Source: DASXRA01 sp035263725 (lineage in GTDB: Bacteria; Actinomycetota; Actinomycetes; Mycobacteriales; Jatrophihabitantaceae). Taken from it: a DNA stretch of 20,279 nt. A program made the translations under genes and the position numbers. This document shows positions 7,224 through 13,753 of this stretch, piece by piece (position 1 is the stretch's first letter; every line of letters begins with the position of its first letter). The notes beneath the pieces were generated by a model that saw only the letters and a program-made list of their open reading frames with translations, made no database searches and was not told where the DNA came from. The DNA lies in the NCBI GenBank assembly GCA_035263725.1, contig DATFRC010000243.1:1-20279 (forward strand), given 5' to 3'.

Positions 7224-7556
7224 TCATCGAGTGAACAGGACCGACGCCAATCCTCCGATCGCCACCACGGCGCAGGCTGCCGCGATCGCCGCGACAAGGC
7301 GCGGGGCGGCAGCCGAGCGGCCTTGCTTGACCTTGGCGACCGTCACGCGGTAGCGCCACTGCGCCCGGGCGAGTATGACGGCTGCCGTCACTGCGGCAGG
7401 CACGCCGAAGACGAGCAACCAGAGCTCGCCGAGCGCTGCCCTCCGGAGCAGCAACACCGCGGTTGCCGCGAAGGTGAGCCCGGTTCGAGTCCAAGCCAGG
7501 TAGGTTCGCTCGGCTTGTAGCCCGACGTCTATGACCCGCTCGGGGGGACGAGTCAC
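7224..7556 (-). CDS. DUF202-family membrane protein (second of a pair)
   Basis: The 110-aa product starts at GTG 7556, which overlaps the stop of the upstream gene (GTGA at 7553-7556). That overlap decides the start; an open frame upstream to 7694 runs inside the neighbour gene. The DUF202 signature LQAERTYLAWTRTGLTF is at 13-29. It is followed by three hydrophobic segments (about 28-37, 46-63 and 86-107). These small membrane proteins (YidG/YidH type) occur widely, often in pairs, and their biochemical role is not established. Confidence 0.85.
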   Translation of the reverse strand: MTRPPERVIDVGLQAERTYLAWTRTGLTFAATAVLLLRRAALGELWLLVFGVPAAVTAAVILARAQWRYRVTVAKVKQGRSAAAPRLVAAIAAACAVVAIGGLASVLFTR

Positions 7557-7990
7557 TTCGCTGCTCCGCTGGAGAGAAGGACGAGGACCAGCGCGAGGGC
7601 AGCGACGACCAGAAGGCCGATTGCGACAAGCCACGGAAGACGAGACGGTGGCAATGGCTGATTGAGCCGAAGGGCCAATTCGTTGCGCTGCCACCGACGA
7701 TAGCTTGCCCCGGAGACGATGATCGCCAGGAGAATCAGCGCGACCCCCAGTACGCGGCGCCCGCCCGCAACGGAGAACTCGGGTACGAGCTGGACCACAG
7801 CTACGCCACCGGCGATCAGGGCCAGCGCGGTGCGGATCCAGGCAAGGAACGTGCGCTCATTTGCCAGCGTGAACCTGTAATCCGGCTGCTCACCCACACC
7901 CTCGAGAGAATTCCAACCCGTCAGCCAGCGCCACCAGCCATGGGTCTCGGGGTGCGACTTCTCCGGCGGTGGGTCGGGGGTGCCGCTCAT
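7553..7990 (-). CDS. DUF202 / YidH-family membrane protein (first of a pair)
   Basis: The 145-aa product starts at ATG 7990. The N-terminal 35 residues are polar and Pro/Trp-rich. Then comes the family signature DYRFTLANERTFLAWIRTAL (37-56) leading into the first membrane helix (about 53-70). Further helices lie at about 79-96 and 118-140. The frame is open upstream to 8068, but the ATG at 7990 gives the usual family length. It overlaps the next DUF202 gene by 4 bp, so the two are probably made together and may pair in the membrane. The gene is divergent from the universal stress protein gene, sharing a 149-bp upstream region. Confidence 0.87.
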   Translation of the reverse strand: MSGTPDPPPEKSHPETHGWWRWLTGWNSLEGVGEQPDYRFTLANERTFLAWIRTALALIAGGVAVVQLVPEFSVAGGRRVLGVALILLAIIVSGASYRRWQRNELALRLNQPLPPSRLPWLVAIGLLVVAALALVLVLLSSGAAK

Positions 7991-8048
7991 TGGAGCCGCC
8001 GGCAGGCCACGATCACATTCTTTACCGGATGTCGCCTGCACACGAGGC

Positions 8049-8066
8049 GACGCGGCGAACCGCGTC
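8049..8066. promoter_or_regulatory. Perfect inverted repeat in the DUF202/USP divergent region
   Basis: GACGCGG (8049-8055) and CCGCGTC (8060-8066) form a perfect 7-bp inverted repeat around CGAA. It lies between the divergent starts at 7990 and 8140. It could be a regulator operator or a 5'-leader hairpin with a stable tetraloop. No regulator is identified. Confidence 0.35.
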
Positions 8067-8139
8067 ACGCGAGGCCTATGGCAACTCTATGCTCGGCGCG
8101 GAGTGCTGGACAACGGAACTGCTTGAGCGAGGAGGCGCT

Positions 8140-8646
8140 ATGACGGTGGTGGTCGGCTATGTGCCGACAGAGACAGGCTTCTCTGCAGTGACCGAGGCCG
8201 AACACCAAGCACGCTACCGCGACGTCCCGGTCGTAGTCGTGAACGTGGTCGGCTCGGCCGGATACGTGGTCCGCACCGCGGCTGATCAGCCCGACCTCGA
8301 CGCCGTGGGCGCCTACCTGACCGCGCACGGCGTGCGTAACTCGGTGCGCCATATCACCGACGACGCTGCGCCTGCCGACATCCTGCTCGGCGTCGCGCGC
8401 GAGGTCGACGCGTCGCTGATCGTGCTCGGGCTCCACCAGCGGTCATGGATCGCGACCCGGGTGCTCGGCAGCACGACACGGTCGGTCGTCCTTGCCGCGC
8501 CGTGCCCGGTGCTGGTCGTTCCGGACGTCGATCCACGCGGCAAGAAACCGCTGTCAGCGGAGGCCGACGCGCCGCCGCTACAGAGCATGGGACAGACCCC
8601 GCCTTGGACCCCGCACAAACGCGACGACGACAGCGCGCGTTCCTGA
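8140..8646 (+). CDS. Universal stress protein (UspA family), single domain
   Basis: The 168-aa product starts at ATG 8140 with GAGGAGG upstream. The beginning MTVVVGYVPT is the first strand of the Usp fold. ASLIVLGLHQ (91-100) and RVLGSTTRSVVLAAPCPVLV (107-126) form the ATP-binding end. The usual motif is G-x2-G-x9-G-(S/T). Here spacing is exact (G97, position 100, G110-S111) but position 100 is Gln instead of Gly, so ATP binding may be weaker. The last about 40 residues are a polar tail beyond the domain. Usp proteins help survival under growth arrest or low oxygen. The gene is divergent from the DUF202 pair and convergent with the mtnA operon. Confidence 0.88.
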   Translation: MTVVVGYVPTETGFSAVTEAEHQARYRDVPVVVVNVVGSAGYVVRTAADQPDLDAVGAYLTAHGVRNSVRHITDDAAPADILLGVAREVDASLIVLGLHQRSWIATRVLGSTTRSVVLAAPCPVLVVPDVDPRGKKPLSAEADAPPLQSMGQTPPWTPHKRDDDSARS

Positions 8647-8881
8647 CGTAAGGGTCCGTCGGCTCACCCCGTGTGTGGCGGTTGGAAATTCCGGGTAAAT
8701 CTCGGTGGACACGCCATCGGCGCGGGAAAGGTAGCTGTGGGTTTATGGCCCCGCGTTCGTCAGGAACGACCGGCAATAGATCCGATCCGTCTGCGGCTAA
8801 GCACGATGCGATCGCGGAGAATCTCTCCCCGGTGATCCCCCCGGCGGTCGCCAGGTCCGCGACCGTCACCCAGTCGGTCAC
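8354..8881 (-). CDS. Possible degraded small gene downstream of the aldolase
   Basis: A minus-strand frame from GTG 8881 runs 175 codons, starting 62 bases after the aldolase stop on the same strand. The first 55 or so codons look coding: third positions are GC-rich for the first 25 codons and the sequence reads VTDWVTVADLATAGGITGE, then a helix-like stretch. Beyond about 8715 codon use becomes random and the frame runs antisense into the universal stress protein gene. This suggests a truncated or decaying gene remnant, or a genuine short protein that extends by chance. The opening resembles a helix-turn-helix-like start but the match is weak. Confidence 0.3.
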   Translation of the reverse strand: MTDWVTVADLATAGGITGERFSAIASCLAADGSDLLPVVPDERGAINPQLPFPRRWRVHRDLPGISNRHTRGEPTDPYVRNARCRRRVCAGSKAGSVPCSVAAARRPPLTAVSCRVDRRPERPAPGTARQGRPTVSCCRAPGSRSMTAGGARARSATRRPRARRRAGCRQAQRRR

Positions 8882-8943
8882 CCGCCGCAGCCTAGGGCGC
8901 GCTTCACCGGGCGTCCAGGCCGCGAAACGCTCGCCGCAGACCC
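8647..8943. other. Intergenic region between usp and the aldolase gene
   Basis: This is a stretch of about 300 bases between convergent genes. It holds only the doubtful minus-strand ORF starting at 8881. I find no RNA gene, long hairpin or repeat in it. Confidence 0.4.
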
Positions 8944-9606
8944 TCAGCGAGTTGCGCCGCGCAAGCCGTAGAGTCGCCCGTGCGCCTCTTCGCTGCGGAT
9001 GTGCTCGAGGAACTGCGGCGGGCAGGCGGTAGTGCGGTCGCCCAGCAATTGCGCCCGGTAGGTGGCCTCCGCCGCCGCCTCGAGATTCACAGCCCGCGAC
9101 AGCGCGAGATCGGGTGTGTCGGCGACGACCAGGCAGCCATGATGGCGCAGCAGCACTACATCCGCGCCCGCGGTGAGTTCCCCTGCGGCGGCATCGGCGA
9201 GTTGCGCCGACCCCGGGTGTAGGTACGGCACCGTGGCGATCGAGCGCAGGTAGAACGCGTGATCGGTGGTGATGGCGCGGATCTCCACGTCCAATGCCTG
9301 CAGCAGCGTTGCCACCGGCGGGTGCAGGTGCACGCTCCACGCGATGTCCGGGCGGGCACGCATCGCGGCCACGTGCAGGAGCAGCTCGCTGGTCGCGCGG
9401 TTGGCGCCGTCGAGGTGGTCCCCGTCGGCGGAGACCAGCACCAAGTCGTCGGTGCCGAGATCGGCAAGATTCCAGCCGGTCGGGGTCACCCAAAGCTGAT
9501 CAGCGCCGACACGCCCCGCGATGTTTCCGCCCGCCGCGATCACGAGCCCCGCTCGGGCTACCGCGTGGGCGAGGCGGATCACGCCATCACGGATCTGGTC
9601 GGTCAC
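8944..9606 (-). CDS. Class II aldolase/adducin-family protein, probably deoxy-/thio-ribulose-phosphate aldolase
   Basis: The 220-aa product starts at GTG 9606, which overlaps the mtnA stop (GTGA). It carries the class II aldolase layout: GGNIAGR (26-32), TPTG (41-44), TSE with likely catalytic Glu74, the metal ligands in HLHPP (His93, His95) and RHHG (154-157). These correspond to the Glu73, His92, His94 and His155 set of L-fuculose-1-phosphate aldolase. Next to mtnA the expected reaction is cleavage of the ribulose-1-phosphate made by MtnA. Products would be dihydroxyacetone phosphate plus acetaldehyde or (methylthio)acetaldehyde, the DHAP-shunt route. MtnB dehydratase of the methionine salvage pathway belongs to the same fold, so that alternative remains. 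No mtnC, mtnD or mtnK is nearby. Confidence 0.82.
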   Translation of the reverse strand: MTDQIRDGVIRLAHAVARAGLVIAAGGNIAGRVGADQLWVTPTGWNLADLGTDDLVLVSADGDHLDGANRATSELLLHVAAMRARPDIAWSVHLHPPVATLLQALDVEIRAITTDHAFYLRSIATVPYLHPGSAQLADAAAGELTAGADVVLLRHHGCLVVADTPDLALSRAVNLEAAAEATYRAQLLGDRTTACPPQFLEHIRSEEAHGRLYGLRGATR

Positions 9607-10619
9607 GCCGGAACCTCCCCGGCGGCGAGGCGTACCACGCGGCGTTCAGTAACAAGTGCGGTCACAAGATCCGCGGGCGTGATGTCGAAAGCCGGATTGA
9701 ACCCCTGCGCTCCCTCCGGCGCGGTGCGCGTCGCTCCGACACTGAGCACCTCGTCCGGTGACCTGAGTTCGATCCGTACGTCATCGCCGGACGGCGTCTC
9801 GGCATCCACCGTGGATTCGGGCGCCGCTACGACGAACGGGACGCCCGCGCGGGCCGCGGCCAACGCGAGCGGAAAAGTGCCCACCTTGTTGATCACGTCG
9901 CCGTTGGCAGTCACCCGGTCGGCCCCGACCACCACCGCATCGATCATGCGGCGCGCGATCACCCCCGGACCTGCCCCGTCCACCACGATCCGGTAGTCCG
10001 CGCCGAGACGGTCCAGCTCCCACGCGGTCAGGCGACTTCCTTGCAACAGCGGCCGCGTCTCCCCCACGTAGACAAGACCGAGCCGATCGAGCGCCTGCAG
10101 CGCACGGACGATGCCGAGCGCCGTCCCCCACTCGACGGTCGCCAACGCGCCGGTATTGCAATGCGTGTAGACCCGAACCCGATCGGCATCCCCGACCAGT
10201 TCCAGCAGCAGCCGGGATCCTGTTTCGCCGATCGCCCGGTTCACCGTGCCGTCGTCGGCGAGCACCCGAAGCGCCTCGTTCCGCACCGCGTCGGCGCCGT
10301 CGGGAAGCCGCGCGAGCACCCGGTCTACTCCACGCGCGAGGTTGACCGCCGTCGGCCGAGCTGCCCGCAGCCGCGCGATCGCGTGCTGCAGCGTTGCGTC
10401 GTCCCAGTCCGACCGGCGCCCCTCCTGCGCGGCCAGCACCACGCCAAGTGCCCCTGCGGCGCCCAGTGCCGGCGCACCGCGGACCGCCAGCCGGCTGATC
10501 GCGTCGACCAACTCGTCCACGGTCCTTACGTGCAGCTGGCACTCCTCGCGTGGCAGCCGTGTCTGATCGAGCAAGACGATGTGATCATCCACCCAGTCGA
10601 TAGTGCGCACGACGACCAT
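9603..10619 (-). CDS. mtnA: S-methyl-5-thioribose-1-phosphate isomerase
   Basis: The 338-aa product starts at ATG 10619. It opens TIDWVDDHIVLLDQTRLP, typical of MtnA, with RGAP at 47-50. The catalytic Cys is in THCNTGALAT (Cys154) and the catalytic Asp in VVVGADRVTANGDVINKVGT (Asp234). ETRP (187-190) and the NK pair (244-245) are also present. The enzyme converts methylthioribose-1-phosphate to methylthioribulose-1-phosphate, and in DHAP-shunt bacteria also 5-deoxyribose-1-phosphate. These are by-products of polyamine, ethylene-type or radical-SAM chemistry. It is the middle gene of a leftward operon, 32 bp after the monooxygenase-like gene and overlapping the aldolase gene by 4 bp. eIF2B-like relatives share the fold, but the motifs match MtnA. 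Confidence 0.95.
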   Translation of the reverse strand: MVVVRTIDWVDDHIVLLDQTRLPREECQLHVRTVDELVDAISRLAVRGAPALGAAGALGVVLAAQEGRRSDWDDATLQHAIARLRAARPTAVNLARGVDRVLARLPDGADAVRNEALRVLADDGTVNRAIGETGSRLLLELVGDADRVRVYTHCNTGALATVEWGTALGIVRALQALDRLGLVYVGETRPLLQGSRLTAWELDRLGADYRIVVDGAGPGVIARRMIDAVVVGADRVTANGDVINKVGTFPLALAAARAGVPFVVAAPESTVDAETPSGDDVRIELRSPDEVLSVGATRTAPEGAQGFNPAFDITPADLVTALVTERRVVRLAAGEVPA

Positions 10620-10651
10620 CGTGGCGCACCGGCCGAGAACGTGCAGAAGCC

Positions 10652-10966
10652 CTATCGCGCCGGTGCGTACGTGTCGACTTCGAAGTGCGTCACGAATTGG
10701 TCGCGCTCGATCAAGTAGCGGTCATCGTCCGGGTAGAACACGGCAACCTCGGGTGGCTCGCCGGCGAACGCCCTGACCGCGTCCATGGAATCCCACAGCG
10801 TGAACATGACGAACTCGGTCTTGTCGTCGACGTCGCGGCGGAGCATCCAGACACCACGATTGCCTTTCGTGCTCGTGTACCCAGCAATGCCGGTGTCCTG
10901 CATATACCGCGCGTACGCGTCGCCGTCCGACCTTGCGACAGCGCCGCGCCAGATGCGGGCAATCAT
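10652..10966 (-). CDS. Small antibiotic-biosynthesis-monooxygenase-like (dimeric alpha/beta barrel) protein
   Basis: From ATG 10966 the product is 104 aa. A GTG lies one codon upstream (10969), but AAGGAGG sits almost against it, so ATG is favoured. The sequence starts MIARIWRGAV and has YARYMQDTGIAGYTSTKGNR, WMLRRDVDDKTEFVMFTLWD and a C-terminal DQFVTHFEV. This is the two-strand/one-helix repeat of ABM or DUF1330-like ferredoxin-fold proteins, such as EthD or heme-degrading monooxygenases. Most act as small dimers and function is varied. It leads the operon with mtnA and the aldolase, so it could act on a by-product of that pathway, such as a thio-aldehyde. That is inference only. Confidence 0.72.
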   Translation of the reverse strand: MIARIWRGAVARSDGDAYARYMQDTGIAGYTSTKGNRGVWMLRRDVDDKTEFVMFTLWDSMDAVRAFAGEPPEVAVFYPDDDRYLIERDQFVTHFEVDTYAPAR

Positions 10967-11029
10967 CACTCCTCCTTCGTCACATCGGGGTCCCCTACAG
11001 GATGCCGGTAGGCCGCGAACGCGTTTCTC

Positions 11030-11063
11030 GCTAGCCGGAGTCGCCGCCGCGCGGCTAGCCGGA
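11030..11063. repeat. Direct repeat of GCTAGCCGGA in a divergent promoter region
   Basis: GCTAGCCGGA occurs at 11030-11039 and again at 11054-11063, starts 24 bases apart, between the divergent genes at 10966 and 11144. The second copy lies in the palindrome GGCTAGCC. Spacing of about two helical turns would suit a pair of regulator sites. No protein partner is known. Confidence 0.4.
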
Positions 11064-11143
11064 TCAGGCGAGGAGGCTTGCTTCGACAGCTATTCCCCAG
11101 CAACGTTGACGTATTCCCTCTACCGGAGCGGAAGGACCATGCG

Positions 11144-11548
11144 ATGACCCAGGACGGGACCATCAGCGAGTCGGGCGTGCGGACCAAGCTCAGCCCGCGG
11201 TCGGTTACCGACACCGTGGAGCGGCTGACAACCCTGATCAGCAACAAGGGTCAACGGCTGTTCGCGGTCATCGACCAGACCGCGGCGGCGCGCCAGGTCG
11301 GACTCGAACTGCGCGACACCAAACTGGTGATCTTCGGCAGTCCGGTGGCCGGCACACCGGTGATGGTGGCCGCGCCGCTGGCCGCTGTAGACCTGCCTCT
11401 CAAGGTGCTGGTCTGGGACGACGCCGGGCAAACCAAGATCTCCTACAACGACCCGGCCTGGCTGGCTGCCCGGCACCACCTCAGCGATGAGCTGGCCGCA
11501 CAGCTCGCCGGTATCAATCCACTGACGGATGCCCTCATCGCCGGGTAA
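11144..11548 (+). CDS. DUF302-domain protein
   Basis: The 134-aa product starts at ATG 11144 with GGAAGGA seven bases upstream. The domain (about 16-130) shows the DUF302 pattern: TVERLTTLISNKGQRLFAVI, VGLELRDTKLVIFGSPVAGT, and VDLPLKVLVWDDAGQTKISY, then a helical C-terminus with DELAAQLAGI. The conserved FGNP/FGSP corner and the LPLK..VW core are present. DUF302 proteins are small alpha/beta domains of unknown role, often linked to stress or metal genes. It is divergent from the mtnA operon and convergent with the NrfD gene. The frame extends to 11078 but the SD favours 11144. Confidence 0.85.
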   Translation: MTQDGTISESGVRTKLSPRSVTDTVERLTTLISNKGQRLFAVIDQTAAARQVGLELRDTKLVIFGSPVAGTPVMVAAPLAAVDLPLKVLVWDDAGQTKISYNDPAWLAARHHLSDELAAQLAGINPLTDALIAG

Positions 11549-11558
11549 CACAGCGAAT

Positions 11559-11571
11559 CCCGCCGGGCGGG
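11559..11571. terminator. GC-rich hairpin between convergent genes
   Basis: CCCGC (11559-11563) pairs with GCGGG (11567-11571) around CGG, in the 28-bp gap between DUF302 and the NrfD gene. It is short and lacks a T-tract, so it is only a possible bidirectional terminator. Confidence 0.3.
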
Positions 11572-11576
11572 GGGAA

Positions 11577-12560
11577 TCAGCCGACGCGGTGCGCCTGCTC
11601 TTGATCGAGCCGTTCGCGTTGCGGGACGACGGTGTACTTCGGGTCGCGAGCAGATGCCTGCCCCGCTTCGAAGATCGCGAACCGGGCCAGGGCGGATCCC
11701 GCGAGCAACGCTGCACCTGCCGCCATCGCCAGCTGACGATGTCGCGACGCGACCAGCGTGCCCGCCGCGCCGGCGAGCGTGAGCGCTTTGCCGGTGCGCA
11801 TCAGCGCACCCGCGCGGCCCTGGCGCAACGGCTCGGCGGCCAATCCCATCCCGGCCTCCATGCGTCGCTGGGCGGCCAACTCCAGCACGGCGCCGCCTAG
11901 TGCCATACGCCGCGCCGGGCCCGCCTCGGCGAGCGGCGTCGCCAACATGCCGAGCCCGCCCGAGGCGGACCCTGCCGAGCCGGCGAACACGAACGGCAAA
12001 CCCAGCCGGGCTTCGTGCCAGGCGGGCGTTGCTGTGTCGGCTAGCAGCACGGCTGTATAAGTCGCGATTCCCGGGGCGGTGACGGCGGAAGCGATCCCGG
12101 CCGGGCGAGCGAACGTGCCGAGCAAGCGGGCGAGCCAATCCAGGCGCCGGGGCAATAGGTGCCGCAGCTCGGCCGCGCCGGCCAGCCCCGCCGACGGGCC
12201 GAACACTGTGAGGATCCAGGTGCCCATGGACATCGGCGAGGTCGGTTTCGCGACCCGCAGCATGTTGCCGAATCGAGTCGGCCGGCCGAGGTCGTCGACC
12301 AGCGCGACGAAGCCCAGCGTGATCGCACCGAGCGCGCCGAGGCGTCCCACGCGACGCAGCGCGAGCCGCCGCGTCAGGTCCGCGCCCGCACCGAGCACCG
12401 CCGATCCGGCGGCCACCCCGCCGAAGAACATATATGCAGGGATGGCGGGGCCCCATGGTGTTGGCTTGACGACGGGTCGCCCGTAGTAGCTGGTGAATTC
12501 CGCCTCCGGGACCATCGGCTGCTCGCCACCGCGCCGGCGCCGACGGCTCACCACCGTCAT
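11577..12560 (-). CDS. nrfD: NrfD/PsrC-family quinone-interacting membrane subunit
   Basis: The 327-aa product starts at ATG 12560, overlapping the ferredoxin-subunit stop by 4 bp (ATGA). After a basic N-terminus it has YYGRPVVKPTPWGPAIPAYM and FFGGVAAGSAVLGAGADL, the conserved opening of NrfD-type proteins. Several hydrophobic segments rich in Ala, Gly and Leu follow, with DDLGRPTRFGNMLRVAKPTS and SPMSMGTW in the first half. That half contains the residues that form the quinone site in NrfD/PsrC. It should anchor the four-cluster subunit to the membrane and pass electrons to or from the quinone pool. The C-terminal tail is polar and ends in the cytoplasm or outside. With the preceding gene it forms a two-gene unit without a catalytic subunit. 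Confidence 0.88.
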   Translation of the reverse strand: MTVVSRRRRRGGEQPMVPEAEFTSYYGRPVVKPTPWGPAIPAYMFFGGVAAGSAVLGAGADLTRRLALRRVGRLGALGAITLGFVALVDDLGRPTRFGNMLRVAKPTSPMSMGTWILTVFGPSAGLAGAAELRHLLPRRLDWLARLLGTFARPAGIASAVTAPGIATYTAVLLADTATPAWHEARLGLPFVFAGSAGSASGGLGMLATPLAEAGPARRMALGGAVLELAAQRRMEAGMGLAAEPLRQGRAGALMRTGKALTLAGAAGTLVASRHRQLAMAAGAALLAGSALARFAIFEAGQASARDPKYTVVPQRERLDQEQAHRVG

Positions 12561-13399
12561 GCCTTACTCCCCACGAAAGATGCGACCGCGCCGACGGCAA
12601 AGGCCAGCGCGGCGATCCCCGCCTTCTTCCACATCGCGGGAAGCTCGCGTGTTGTGACAACGGGGTCGGGCGGCAGACCGTACACCTCCGGCTCATCCAG
12701 CAGCAAGAACATCGCCCCGGCGCCGCCGATCCCGTCGTTCGGATCATGCCCGTAGAGCCGCGCGTCTTCGACCCCGGCGTCATGCAAGGTCGAAAGCCGT
12801 GCGGCCGCCCGCTCGCGCAACTCGTCAAGATCGCCGAACTGGATAGATTCGGTCGGGCAGGCTTGGGCGCAGGCCGGCGTCATGCCGTCGTGGAGGCGGT
12901 CGTAGCACAGCGTGCACTTCTGAGCGAGTCCGACGTTCTTGGTGTCCTTCTCGCCGATGCGACGGTCGATCACTCCGAACGGGCAGGCGGGCACGCAGTA
13001 CCCGCACCCGTTGCAGATGTCGTCTTGCACCACGACCGTGCCGAACTCGGTCCGGAACAGCGCCCCCGTCGGGCAGACGTCAAGGCACGCGGCGTGGGTG
13101 CAGTGCTTGCAGACATCGGACTCCATAAGCCACCGAAAGTCGCCGCGATCATCGCGCTGCTCGATGAACGCGACGTGTCGCCAGGTGCTGGCACCCAACG
13201 CTCCGGTGTTGTCGAAGGATGATCCCAGCAGATTGAAGCCGTCGTCGGGAACGCCGTTCCACTCCTTGCAGGCCACCTCGCAGGCCTTGCAACCGATGCA
13301 GATCGAGGTGTCGGTGAAGAAGCCTTTGCGCGGCTGAGGCTGCTGCCAACCGGCGTGCTCGGCGACACTTGGATCGGGCCCGGAAAGCTGAGTGCTCAT
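12557..13399 (-). CDS. 4Fe-4S dicluster ferredoxin subunit, formate-dehydrogenase beta (FdhB) type
   Basis: The 280-aa product starts at ATG 13399. A GTG two codons earlier is possible. Sixteen Cys form four cluster sites: 34/37/40/44, 97/100/105/109, 129/132/135/139 and 162/165/177/181. The first reads CIGCKACEVACKEWNGVPDD, the signature of FdhB in FdhA-FdhB-NrfD formate dehydrogenases; HybA is a close relative. A hydrophobic segment near the C-terminus (about 260-278, KKAGIAALAFAVGAVASFVG) anchors it to the membrane. It should carry electrons between a molybdopterin/selenocysteine catalytic subunit and the NrfD partner, which it precedes with a 4-bp overlap. No catalytic subunit gene lies upstream; the adjacent 354 bases are non-coding and the next gene is divergent. 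Confidence 0.92.
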   Translation of the reverse strand: MSTQLSGPDPSVAEHAGWQQPQPRKGFFTDTSICIGCKACEVACKEWNGVPDDGFNLLGSSFDNTGALGASTWRHVAFIEQRDDRGDFRWLMESDVCKHCTHAACLDVCPTGALFRTEFGTVVVQDDICNGCGYCVPACPFGVIDRRIGEKDTKNVGLAQKCTLCYDRLHDGMTPACAQACPTESIQFGDLDELRERAAARLSTLHDAGVEDARLYGHDPNDGIGGAGAMFLLLDEPEVYGLPPDPVVTTRELPAMWKKAGIAALAFAVGAVASFVGSKA

Positions 13400-13753
13400 A
13401 CGCACCTACTCGCGATCTTGCGTCGCTTACGTGTGATCGCCGCTGGACGCTACGCCCCCAGCCTGGCCGCGCGCGGCCGGCAACGCAAGCACAGGCGCCC
13501 AGCCTCGGCGCGCGATCAAGTAATCTCGCCGGATACGGGTGCCGGGCCCAGCAAGCCGCGGCTCTCGAGGGTCCGATCCGGCGCAACGTCGGCCGCGGAC
13601 TTCGCACTCAACGATGCCGCGACTGCGGTCTTGTCGGCATCGAAGCCAGCAGCCGATCCGACGCACCGTTAGCGCCCATCCGGCGCTTCCGGCTAGCTGC
13701 AAGAGTCAGCCGGCGCTGTGTCCCCGCAGGCGTGATGGGTGCAAGCTGGAGGG
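13400..13753. promoter_or_regulatory. Divergent intergenic region of 354 bp with a 14-bp palindrome
   Basis: This region lies between the leftward FdhB gene and the rightward aldolase gene and must contain both promoters. Frames crossing it on both strands do not look coding, and I find no C-terminal part of a formate dehydrogenase catalytic subunit. The perfect palindrome GGCCGCGCGCGGCC is at 13465-13478. No clear -35/-10 pair can be read. I looked for a selenocysteine tRNA, which often lies near formate dehydrogenase genes, and saw none. Confidence 0.5.

Noticed and set aside
11443..12828. 461-codon minus-strand frame over the NrfD and FdhB genes
   Set aside because: It is an alternative frame over two well-supported overlapping genes; the product is Arg/Ala-rich with no motifs.
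13400..13753. Selenocysteine tRNA or remnant of a formate dehydrogenase catalytic subunit
   Set aside because: No acceptor-stem pairing with a T-loop sequence and no FdhA-like peptide was found on either strand.
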